Shown: piece by piece, positions 1 through 6,023 of the stretch
How positions within the stretch are numbered: the first letter of the stretch is position 1
Layout: every line of letters starts with the position of its first letter
Assembly (NCBI GenBank): GCA_013812695.1
Contig: JACCSZ010000114.1
Span: 1-6,023 of the forward strand
Source of the DNA: Gemmatimonadales bacterium
GTDB taxonomy: Bacteria > Gemmatimonadota > Gemmatimonadetes > Gemmatimonadales > GWC2-71-9
Length of the DNA: 6,023 bases
Reading direction: 5' to 3'
The notes under the pieces: generated by a model
Seen by the model: the letters and a program-made list of their open reading frames with translations, nothing else
What the model was told of the DNA's origin: nothing
The model's database searches: none
Program-made: the position numbers and the translations under genes

Positions 1-195
1 GACCAGGCGGGTGTCGATCGGCGAACGATCGAGCAGCGGCTCATCCCCGTGGTCAACTGCCGCTCCGGCGATATAGAACGGATGGCGCGCGCCCGCGCCC
101 CTGCGCACCGCGTCGAGCGCCACATCGAACCGATGGTGGAACTCTTCGAGGTCGCCGGAGGCCGAGGTGTAGGTGATCTTCGCGGGGGCAGTCAT
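1..195 (-). CDS. Aldehyde dehydrogenase, glutamate-semialdehyde (P5C) type, N-terminal part
   Basis: Only the first 65 residues are present; the gene runs off the left edge, so no catalytic Cys or Glu can be seen. The visible part has a helical lead segment (GDLEEFHHRFDVALDAVRRG), then HPFYIAGAAV and ERSP-like LLDRSPIDTRLV. This matches the layout at the start of L-glutamate gamma-semialdehyde dehydrogenases (RocA/PruA group), where a lead helix is followed by a 'YPLxINGxxV...NP' segment. Such enzymes oxidise glutamate semialdehyde to glutamate with NAD(P)+ in the cytoplasm. The ATG at 195-193 overlaps the TGA of the upstream aminotransferase (192-194) and has a GGAG site seven bases before it, which fixes the start and implies translational coupling. 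The exact substrate is inference: other aldehyde dehydrogenases share this fold, and the diagnostic C-terminal part is missing. Confidence 0.8.
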   Translation of the reverse strand, partial: MTAPAKITYTSASGDLEEFHHRFDVALDAVRRGAGARHPFYIAGAAVDHGDEPLLDRSPIDTRLV

Positions 196-1547
196 GCAAC
201 GGCTCCGATCCGCTCGACCGTGGCGCGAAGCGCCGTGCCCAAGCGCTGGACGATGAGATCGATCTCGTCGTGAGAAACGACGAACGGCGGCGCGAGCATC
301 GCGAGGTCGCCGTTCACCCCGTCCGCCTGCCCCACGTTCGGCCAGACCACGAGCCCGGCGTCGAGTGCCGCGGCCGCGAACGATTCCGCGAAGCGCGCCG
401 CGCGCGGGAACGGCGCCCGGGTCACCGGGTCGGCCACAAACTCGATGCCGGCCAGCAGCCCGCGGCCGCGGATGTCGCCGACGGCCGGGAGGCCGCGCAG
501 GCTCTCCAGCCGCGAGTGGAATGTCGGCGCGATCTCGGCGCAGCGCTCGATCAGCGCGTGCTGCCGCAGGTAGCGCAGCGTCGCGACCCCGGCCGCACAG
601 AGCGTCGCGTGGTGCGAGAAGGTCTGCGCGTGGAGCAAGGCGCCCGAGCCGCGACCCAGCGCGTCCACGAGGCGCCGCGGCGCCACGACCGCCGAAAGCG
701 GGACGTATCCGCCGGCGATCCCTTTGCCCAGCGTCATGATGTCCGGCACCACACCGTACGGCTCGAGCGCCGACCAGGTGCCGGTGCGGCCGGCCCCCGT
801 CAGCACCTCGTCGGCGACGAGCAGGATGCCGTGCCGGTCGCAGGCCGCGCGAACCCGCCGCCAATAATCGGGCGCGGGCACCGACGCCCCGGTCGAGGAC
901 CCTCCCACCGGCTCGGCGATCAGCGCGGCGACGGTGTCAGGGCCCTCGCGGAGCAGGGCTGCCTCGACCGCCTCGCCGCTGCACGCCGGGCAGTGCGGTG
1001 GCGACCCGCGGCACTCGCAGCGGAAAGCGTACGGCGCCGGCACCCGCACGACCTCGACCAGCCAGTCGCGGAAGTGGGTCGTGTAGTGCTGGCGGGCGGA
1101 TGCCGACAGGGCCAGCAGCGTGTTGCCATGATACCCCGGCGAGAGCGCGACGATCTTCCGGCGCGCGGGCTCGCCCGTCTCCACCCAATATTGCCGGGCG
1201 AGCTTGAGCGCCGCTTCCACCGCCTCGGACCCACTGGCCAGCGGGTAGACCAGCTCGAGGTCGCCCGGGGATCGGCGCGCCAGCTCGTCCGCCAGCTCCT
1301 CGACGGGGTCGTTGGTGAACGCGGTCCCGTTGACGTAGGCCAGCCGCTCCGCTTGCCGGCCGATCGCCTCGGCGATCTCGCGGACACCGTGCCCCACGTT
1401 GGCCACGAACGCGCCGCCCACCGCGTCGAGGTAGCCGCGGCCGTCGGCGTCGTACAGCCAACACCCGTCGCCCCGGACGATGCGCGGATAGTTCCGCGTC
1501 AGCTTCCGGTAAAAGACATGCGAGTCGAGGAGATCGTGGGTGGCCAT
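192..1547 (-). CDS. Class III PLP-dependent aminotransferase
   Basis: This is a 451-residue cytoplasmic fold-type I aminotransferase of full family length (COG0161/COG0160-like, often labelled 'aspartate aminotransferase family'). Visible landmarks are WLYDADGRGYLDAVGG near residues 30-45, the phosphate-binding SGSEA at 105-109, SPGYHGNT at 136-143, the VADEV aspartate (Asp246) that contacts the PLP ring nitrogen, the Schiff-base lysine Lys275 in TLGKGIAGG, and Thr309 in HAQTFSHH. All key residues are intact. Between residues 177 and 189 there is a CxC-x6-CxxC cluster. The start is the ATG at 1547; the N-terminal HVFYRKL...YPRIVRG fits the family, although no Shine-Dalgarno sequence is visible. 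It overlaps the downstream aldehyde dehydrogenase by four bases. A transaminase that makes an aldehyde and a dehydrogenase that oxidises it is a common pairing in omega-amino acid, ornithine or diamine catabolism. The amino donor here cannot be read from the sequence. Confidence 0.93.
   Translation of the reverse strand: MATHDLLDSHVFYRKLTRNYPRIVRGDGCWLYDADGRGYLDAVGGAFVANVGHGVREIAEAIGRQAERLAYVNGTAFTNDPVEELADELARRSPGDLELVYPLASGSEAVEAALKLARQYWVETGEPARRKIVALSPGYHGNTLLALSASARQHYTTHFRDWLVEVVRVPAPYAFRCECRGSPPHCPACSGEAVEAALLREGPDTVAALIAEPVGGSSTGASVPAPDYWRRVRAACDRHGILLVADEVLTGAGRTGTWSALEPYGVVPDIMTLGKGIAGGYVPLSAVVAPRRLVDALGRGSGALLHAQTFSHHATLCAAGVATLRYLRQHALIERCAEIAPTFHSRLESLRGLPAVGDIRGRGLLAGIEFVADPVTRAPFPRAARFAESFAAAALDAGLVVWPNVGQADGVNGDLAMLAPPFVVSHDEIDLIVQRLGTALRATVERIGAVA
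203..206 (-). promoter_or_regulatory. Ribosome binding site of the aldehyde dehydrogenase
   Basis: On the minus strand GGAG lies seven bases before the ATG at 195-193, inside the last codons of the aminotransferase gene. It supports the overlapping ATGA start and coupled translation of the two enzymes. Confidence 0.7.
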
Positions 1548-1594
1548 GGGTGGTGGAGCTGGTGTCCGGCGCCGCCGTCAGACGCACACGCCGC

Positions 1595-1650
1595 GGGCGG
1601 AATGTGACCGCGTCCTCGAGCGGGCGCCAGGGGCGGAAGCCTGACCGCGT
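1595..1650. repeat. Pair of direct repeats in the divergent intergenic region
   Basis: Two copies of GGGCGGAA-(2 or 3 nt)-TGACCGCGT lie at 1595-1613 and 1631-1650. The left half-sites are 36 bp apart and the right half-sites 37 bp apart. Each copy contains an inverted GCGG...CCGC pair (1597-1600 with 1608-1611, and 1633-1636 with 1645-1648). They sit in the only divergent promoter region of the window, between the aminotransferase (minus) and the 152-residue gene (plus). Paired dyad sites in such a place could be operators for a dimeric regulator, but this is inference. No convincing -10/-35 pair was found around them. A weak TTGACG occurs at 1698-1703 on the plus strand with no good -10 partner. 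Confidence 0.6.
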
Positions 1651-1728
1651 GGCCCGCATTCTGCAGATGGTCGGACCCGGCGCCCATACTCCGGGCGTTG
1701 ACGGCACCCTCATCCGCTGGTAGCCGCG

Positions 1729-2187
1729 ATGCAATCACCTCTCGTCGTCGATGCGCTGCGCGATCAACTCCTCCGGGTCATGGAGTGGTATGACCACGGC
1801 CTGCTCCGGTTCGAGTGGGGCGCGGTCATTCACCGGCGCAACGAACGTGGCAAGCTGCGATTCGGCGCGATTACCCCGCAAGGCGAGAGTCTGCTGTTGA
1901 GCGAGGCGTTGCTCACCGAGCTCGGCGCCACGCCCTGCTGGCTGGACGGCGCCGTCCGGGTGCGGCTGGAAAATCGCCGCATCGGCGACCCCCATCCCTG
2001 GCTCGACGCGCTTGCCAGGCCCAACCGGGCGCCGCTGGTCGAAGCCTTGGCGGTCTACTTCGATCCCGATACCTCTCCCGAAGAGACGATGGCGTTCCAG
2101 GCGATGGCCGGCGTGCTCACCCCGGCAAAGTGCCCGACCGAGCTGTTTGTCCTGACGAGGGATCGGCCCGCCGGGTGGCCGGCCTAA
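1729..2187 (+). CDS. Conserved-looking hypothetical protein, 152 aa, function unknown
   Basis: I do not recognise this protein. It is a small soluble protein with no signal peptide, membrane segment or Cys-rich motif. Residues 1-30 look helical and amphipathic (VVDALRDQLLRVMEWYDHG). The middle has alternating hydrophobic residues suggestive of beta strands (FEWGAVIHRR, KLRFGAITPQG, AVRVRLENRR). The end is again helical, with FDPDTSPEETMAFQAMAG. Third codon positions are strongly G/C-rich, as in the flanking genes, which argues for a real coding sequence over a chance reading frame. The start is the ATG at 1729; no Shine-Dalgarno sequence precedes it, and Met18 (ATG at 1780) is a possible alternative. 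It is the only plus-strand gene here, divergent from the aminotransferase and convergent with glutamine synthetase, and stops eight bases from that gene's stop. No function can be assigned from this context. Confidence 0.72.
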   Translation: MQSPLVVDALRDQLLRVMEWYDHGLLRFEWGAVIHRRNERGKLRFGAITPQGESLLLSEALLTELGATPCWLDGAVRVRLENRRIGDPHPWLDALARPNRAPLVEALAVYFDPDTSPEETMAFQAMAGVLTPAKCPTELFVLTRDRPAGWPA

Positions 2188-2195
2188 CCCCTAGA

Positions 2196-4352
2196 TCACT
2201 TCAAGAACAACAGCGTCCGGTAGCTCGGCAGCGGCCAGAGCTCCGCGGCGACCACCGCCTCCAAGGCATCGCCAATCTCCCGCAGCCGCACCATCGCCGG
2301 CTTGAGTTCCCGGGCGATCTGCGCGGCGTGCTTGGCCGGATCGGCATCGTGATAGGCTGACAGCTTCTCCACTTCCGCCGTCCGCGTCCGAAACTGCGAG
2401 ACCAGCTCCACGAACTCCCGCAGCGCCTGGGTGCTGTCGTCCGCGGCGACCCCTGCCGCCTTGGTAGCCGCGATCGCTTCCGCCGTCCTGCGCTGATGCT
2501 CGAGCGCCGCCGGCAGGATCTGTGACTTGGCGATCGACACCATGGTTTCGGCCTCGATGCCGAGCTGCTTGACGTACTTCTCGATCGCGATGTGAATCCG
2601 CGAGTCGTACTCCGACCGGTTGAGCACGCCGTACTTCTTGAACAGCTCCGCGTTCTTCTTTCCCCGCAGCACCCCGAACGCCTGGACCGAGTCCTTCAGG
2701 TTGGGCAGCCCGCGACGCCCCGCCTCGGCGTGCCACTCCTCCGAATAGTTGTCCCCGTCGAAGATGACCCGTTTGTGCTCCTTGATCACGCGCTTGAGGA
2801 CGCCGAGCACGCCCTGCAGGAGCCTGGCCGGCGACGGGTTCGACCCGACCGCGCGCTCGAGCTCCCCGGCCACGTAGTCGAGCGACTCCGCCACGATCGT
2901 GTTGAGCACGGTGTTCGGCCACGCGATGCTGGCCGTCGAGCCCACCGCGCGAAATTCGAACTTGTTGCCGGTGAATGCGAAGGGCGAGGTCCGGTTGCGG
3001 TCGCCCGAGTGGCGCGGAAGCTGGGGCAGCGTCTTGGCGCCGAGGTCGAGCGTGCCGCCCCGGATCGTGCGCTTGGGCAATCCCTTCCCGACCTGCTCCA
3101 GGATGTCGCTCAGCATCTTGCCGAGGAAGATCGAGATGATAGCCGGCGGGGCCTCGTTGGCGCCCAGCCGATGGTCGTTCGCGGCTGAGGCGATCGACGC
3201 ACGGAGGAGGTCGGCGTGCACGTCCACCGCACGGATCGTGGCGACGAGGAACACCAGGAACTGCATGTTGGTGTGCGTGTCGTCCTGCGGGTCGAGCAGG
3301 TTCACGCCCGTGTCGGTGGACATCGACCAGTTGTTGTGCTTGCCCGAGCCGTTCACCCCCGCGAACGGCTTCTCGTGGAGCAGCGCCTGCAGACCGTAGC
3401 GCGGCGCGACGCGCTTGAGCGTCTCCATGATCTGCATCTGGTGATCGCTGGCGATGTGGCTGGGCTCGAACAGTGGGGCGATCTCGTACTGCCCGGGGGC
3501 CACCTCGTTGTGCCGCGTCTTGACCGGCACGCCCAGCCGGTAGAGCTCGGTCTCGGCCTCCGACATGAAGGCCAGGACACGGGGCGGGATGGTGCCGAAA
3601 TAATGGTCCTCGAGCTGTTGGCCCTTGGGCGGCTTGGCGCCGAACAGCGTCCGCTCGGACGTGACGAGGTCGGGACGCTTGTAGTAGAGATCGCGATCGA
3701 TGAGGAAATACTCCTGCTCGGCGCCGACCGTCGTGTAGACCCGCCGGACTCCCTTGTCGGTGCCGAAGATCTTGAGCACGCGGAGGGCCTGCTGCGAGAG
3801 CGCCTCGACCGATCGGAGCAGCGGGATCTTGGTGTCGAGCGCTTCGCCGGTCCAGGACACGAACGCGGTCGGGATGCACAGCGTCACGTTGTTGTCGCCC
3901 CGCATCAGGAACGCCGGGCTGGTGGCGTCCCAGGCCGTGTAGCCGCGCGCCTCGAACGTCGCGCGGAGTCCGCCGGACGGAAAGCTCGACGCATCCGGCT
4001 CGCCCTGGACCAGCTCCGAGCCCGAAAAGTTGAACACGACGCCGCCGTTGCCGTCCGGCGCGGCCAGGGAATCGTGCTTCTCCGCGGTCTGCCCGGTCAG
4101 CGGCTGAAACCAGTGGGTGTAGTGGCTGGCGCCGTTCTCGATGGCCCAGTCCTTCATGCTGGCCGCCACCACGTCGGCGACGGCGGGGTCGAGCGGGTCG
4201 CCCTGGTCGATCGTCCGGAGCAGACTCCGGTAGACCTCTTTGGGCAGCCGCTGGCGCATGACCGTGCGGGAGAAGATGTCGCTGCCGAAGATCGTGTCGA
4301 TCCGCTCGGCCGGGATCACTGCCCCGTCGAGGGTGCGTCCAGGTGTGCTCAC
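2196..4352 (-). CDS. glnN: Glutamine synthetase type III
   Basis: It makes glutamine from glutamate, ammonia and ATP in the cytoplasm. The protein is about 718 residues, much longer than types I and II (about 350-470) and normal for type III. With Met1 at 4352, the type III N-terminal signature HYTHWFQPLTG is at 77-87. Catalytic and metal-site motifs follow: GAEQEYFLID (210-219), KTRHNEVAPGQYEIAPLFE (278-296), NGSGKHNNWS (334-343) and SGDRNRTSPFAFTGNKFEFR (449-468). After these comes the long helical C-terminal region typical of the class. No type I adenylylation-loop motif is seen. The frame stays open to a GTG at 4439, but I prefer the GTG at 4352. The extra 29 codons are Pro/Thr-rich, only 16 of 29 end in G/C against 25 of the next 29, and they contain a terminator-like hairpin. 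GAGG lies 11 bases before 4352. A GTG at 4319 is another option. The gene identity is firm; the start is moderately supported. Confidence 0.95.
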   Translation of the reverse strand: MSTPGRTLDGAVIPAERIDTIFGSDIFSRTVMRQRLPKEVYRSLLRTIDQGDPLDPAVADVVAASMKDWAIENGASHYTHWFQPLTGQTAEKHDSLAAPDGNGGVVFNFSGSELVQGEPDASSFPSGGLRATFEARGYTAWDATSPAFLMRGDNNVTLCIPTAFVSWTGEALDTKIPLLRSVEALSQQALRVLKIFGTDKGVRRVYTTVGAEQEYFLIDRDLYYKRPDLVTSERTLFGAKPPKGQQLEDHYFGTIPPRVLAFMSEAETELYRLGVPVKTRHNEVAPGQYEIAPLFEPSHIASDHQMQIMETLKRVAPRYGLQALLHEKPFAGVNGSGKHNNWSMSTDTGVNLLDPQDDTHTNMQFLVFLVATIRAVDVHADLLRASIASAANDHRLGANEAPPAIISIFLGKMLSDILEQVGKGLPKRTIRGGTLDLGAKTLPQLPRHSGDRNRTSPFAFTGNKFEFRAVGSTASIAWPNTVLNTIVAESLDYVAGELERAVGSNPSPARLLQGVLGVLKRVIKEHKRVIFDGDNYSEEWHAEAGRRGLPNLKDSVQAFGVLRGKKNAELFKKYGVLNRSEYDSRIHIAIEKYVKQLGIEAETMVSIAKSQILPAALEHQRRTAEAIAATKAAGVAADDSTQALREFVELVSQFRTRTAEVEKLSAYHDADPAKHAAQIARELKPAMVRLREIGDALEAVVAAELWPLPSYRTLLFLK

Positions 4353-4380
4353 GGGTGCCGGTGCCTCAGTGGTGGGTGGT

Positions 4381-4415
4381 GGAAAAGGTTGCGGCGGAGA
4401 TCCACTCTCCGCCGC
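4381..4415 (-). terminator. Terminator-like hairpin between cysK and glnN
   Basis: A perfect 10-bp inverted repeat (GCGGCGGAGA at 4391-4400, TCTCCGCCGC at 4406-4415) encloses a 5-base loop. Read on the minus strand, the stem is followed by AACC and then TTTT (4386-4383), a short, imperfect T run. It lies downstream of the cysK stop (4475) and upstream of the preferred glnN start (4352). It may end cysK transcription or act as a leader or attenuator structure of glnN. The short T run makes intrinsic termination likely but not certain. Confidence 0.55.
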
Positions 4416-4474
4416 GGTCGTTATCGAGTGATCCCGCACCAGCCGTCTTCAGCATCGTCGCGCGCCATTCGTGG

Positions 4475-5470
<996 letters not shown>

Positions 5471-5475
5471 GGGGG

Positions 5476-5479
5476 CCTC
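5476..5479 (-). promoter_or_regulatory. Ribosome binding site of cysK
   Basis: GAGG on the minus strand, five bases before the ATG at 5470-5468. It decides for this start over the in-frame ATG at 5620. A weak extended -10-like TGCTACCTT lies at 5518-5510 on the minus strand, but no good -35 was found. Confidence 0.55.
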
Positions 5480-5523
5480 GGCTGGCGAACGGAGCGCGGG
5501 CGACGTGGCAAGGTAGCATGGGG

Positions 5524-5572
5524 GGACGGAAGGACGGAAGGACGGAAAGGCGGAAAGCTGGAAAGACGGAGG
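5524..5572. repeat. 8-bp tandem repeat GGACGGAA (TTCCGTCC on the minus strand)
   Basis: Two exact GGACGGAA units at 5524-5531 and 5532-5539 are followed by GGACGGAAA (5540-5548) and increasingly diverged units: GGCGGAAA, GCTGGAAA and GACGGAGG. The strand bias is extreme: nearly all purine on plus and pyrimidine on minus. It lies in the 242-bp gap between the ADP-ribosylglycohydrolase and cysK, 54 bp upstream of the cysK start. Open reading frames across it are artefacts of an 8-bp unit that shifts frame with every copy. Confidence 0.85.
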
Positions 5573-5642
5573 GGAAGGACAGAACCCGGGACGAGGAATG
5601 GAAAGGGTCTGAGAATGCAAACGGAACGGCTCGCAAAGGTTG

Positions 5643-5680
5643 TGTCATCCCGCGGGAGCGCAAGCGACCGAGGGATCTCG
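5643..5680. repeat. Imperfect intergenic palindrome (possible dispersed repeat)
   Basis: The plus strand reads TGTCATCCCG, then GGAGCGCAAGCGACCG, then AGGGATCTCG. ATCCC (5647-5651) pairs with GGGAT (5672-5676), CGG (5653-5655) with CCG (5668-5670), and GC (5658-5659) with GC (5664-5665) around a GCAA tetraloop, with a few mismatches. From memory it resembles a widespread family of intergenic palindromes of the form TCATCC(C/T)GAGCGnAGCGA(G/A)GGATCT in environmental bacterial genomes. The family assignment could not be checked here. Confidence 0.5.
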
Positions 5681-5688
5681 CCCACGGC

Positions 5689-5711
5689 CGCTCGGACGCG
5701 GGCTACGAGCG
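5689..5711 (-). other. Small inverted repeat just after the ADP-ribosylglycohydrolase stop
   Basis: CGCTCG (5689-5694) and CGAGCG (5706-5711) form a 6-bp stem with an 11-base loop. It begins one base past the stop codon at 5713-5715 on the minus strand. There is no T run, so it is at best a weak 3'-end structure. Confidence 0.25.
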
Positions 5712-5712
5712 T

Positions 5713-6023
5713 TCAGGATCTGGTGGAAAAAAGCCGAGCGCAATCCCGCGCCAGCACGGTAAGCTCAGCGGCGCCCCATGTCCCCCGGTCGGTTAGCGAC
5801 ATCAGCAGGTTCTGCGGCAGCCCCGCAGGCCCCAGACGCGCGCCCGCCATCGCGCCGGCCATCGCGGCCATCGTGTCGGTGTCGCCGCCGACGGCGATCG
5901 CCGTGCAGACGGCCGTCCAGTAGTCGTCCGGTGACCGCAGGAACGCGTACAGGCTCCACGCCACGCTCGGCACGACATGCGCCGAGATGCCCCGCCACTG
6001 CTCAGCGTGCCCCGGATCGAGGC
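5713..6023 (-). CDS. ADP-ribosylglycohydrolase family protein, C-terminal part
   Basis: About 103 C-terminal residues are visible; the N-terminal part lies beyond the right edge. The diagnostic element is AVGGDTDTMAAMAGAMAGA, the GGDTD(T/S) metal-binding motif whose aspartates hold one of the two Mg ions in the DraG/ARH fold. Before it, HVVPSVAWSLYAFLRSPDDYWTAV matches the usual 'vp.alyafl...df.eal..avn.GGDtDT' run. The family cleaves ADP-ribose from proteins or from small ADP-ribosyl compounds in the cytoplasm. DraG itself reactivates nitrogenase reductase. The substrate here cannot be told from this fragment, and crystallin-J1-like members of unknown role are also possible. The reading frame is open to the window edge; a GTG at 5973 lies within the conserved run and is not the real start. 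Downstream comes a repeat-bearing gap and then cysK, so operon membership with cysK is doubtful. Confidence 0.9.
   Translation of the reverse strand, partial: LDPGHAEQWRGISAHVVPSVAWSLYAFLRSPDDYWTAVCTAIAVGGDTDTMAAMAGAMAGARLGPAGLPQNLLMSLTDRGTWGAAELTVLARDCARLFSTRS

Noticed and set aside
270..1607. Long plus-strand open frame (445 codons) opposite the aminotransferase
   Set aside because: Arg/Ala/Gly/Pro-rich translation with no recognisable motif. It is the expected antisense shadow of a GC-rich gene whose minus-strand product has every catalytic residue.
1698..1726. Possible sigma-70 promoter (TTGACG, then TAGCCG at 17 bp) before the 152-residue gene
   Set aside because: The -10 matches poorly and would sit only two bases before the ATG, too close for a normal or a leaderless start.
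2191..3879. Second long minus-strand frame (562 codons) overlapping glutamine synthetase
   Set aside because: It is an out-of-frame shadow of glnN with Arg/Gly/Ala-rich composition; the correct frame carries all type III motifs.
4452..4467. Possible sigma-54 promoter (TGGCGCG...GATGC) upstream of glnN
   Set aside because: The GG and GC elements are 11 bases apart where 10 are needed, and the -12 half is poor.
5471..5620. N-terminal extension of cysteine synthase to an ATG at 5620
   Set aside because: The extra 50 residues only translate the pyrimidine repeat (Pro/Ser/Phe-rich), and the ATG at 5470 has a good GAGG and a normal family N-terminus.

Overview
The window is GC-rich chromosomal DNA with strong G/C preference at third codon positions. 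It looks like ordinary metabolic sequence from a free-living bacterium. A type III glutamine synthetase, pyrimidine-rich TTCCGTCC-type intergenic repeats and a TCATCCCG...GGGATC palindrome together suggest a Gemmatimonadota-like or similar environmental lineage. That assignment is inference and rests on no marker gene.

Layout, left to right. Positions 1-195 (minus) hold the first 65 residues of an aldehyde dehydrogenase of the glutamate-semialdehyde / pyrroline-5-carboxylate type. Its start overlaps the stop of a class III PLP aminotransferase (192-1547, minus) by an ATGA junction, so the two form an operon in the order aminotransferase, dehydrogenase. A 181-bp divergent intergenic region (1548-1728) carries two direct copies of a roughly 20-bp motif. 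The only plus-strand gene (1729-2187) encodes a 152-residue protein I do not recognise. It converges, with an 8-bp gap, on a type III glutamine synthetase (2196-4352, minus). Upstream of that lie a strong hairpin with a short T run (4381-4415) and a cysteine synthase (4475-5470, minus). The 242 bp upstream of cysK hold an 8-bp tandem repeat and an imperfect palindrome. The right edge (5713-6023, minus) is the C-terminal part of an ADP-ribosylglycohydrolase.

Functionally, the window touches nitrogen and amino-acid metabolism: transamination plus aldehyde oxidation (possibly yielding glutamate), ammonia assimilation into glutamine, and sulfide assimilation into cysteine. The aminotransferase-dehydrogenase pair is the only well-supported operon. 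cysK and glnN lie in the same direction but are separated by a terminator-like hairpin. I found no mobile element, CRISPR array, tRNA or rRNA, and no convincing new multi-gene system. The items most worth a second look are non-coding: the paired motif at 1595-1650, the hairpin that also argues for a shorter glnN start, and the two repeats before cysK.
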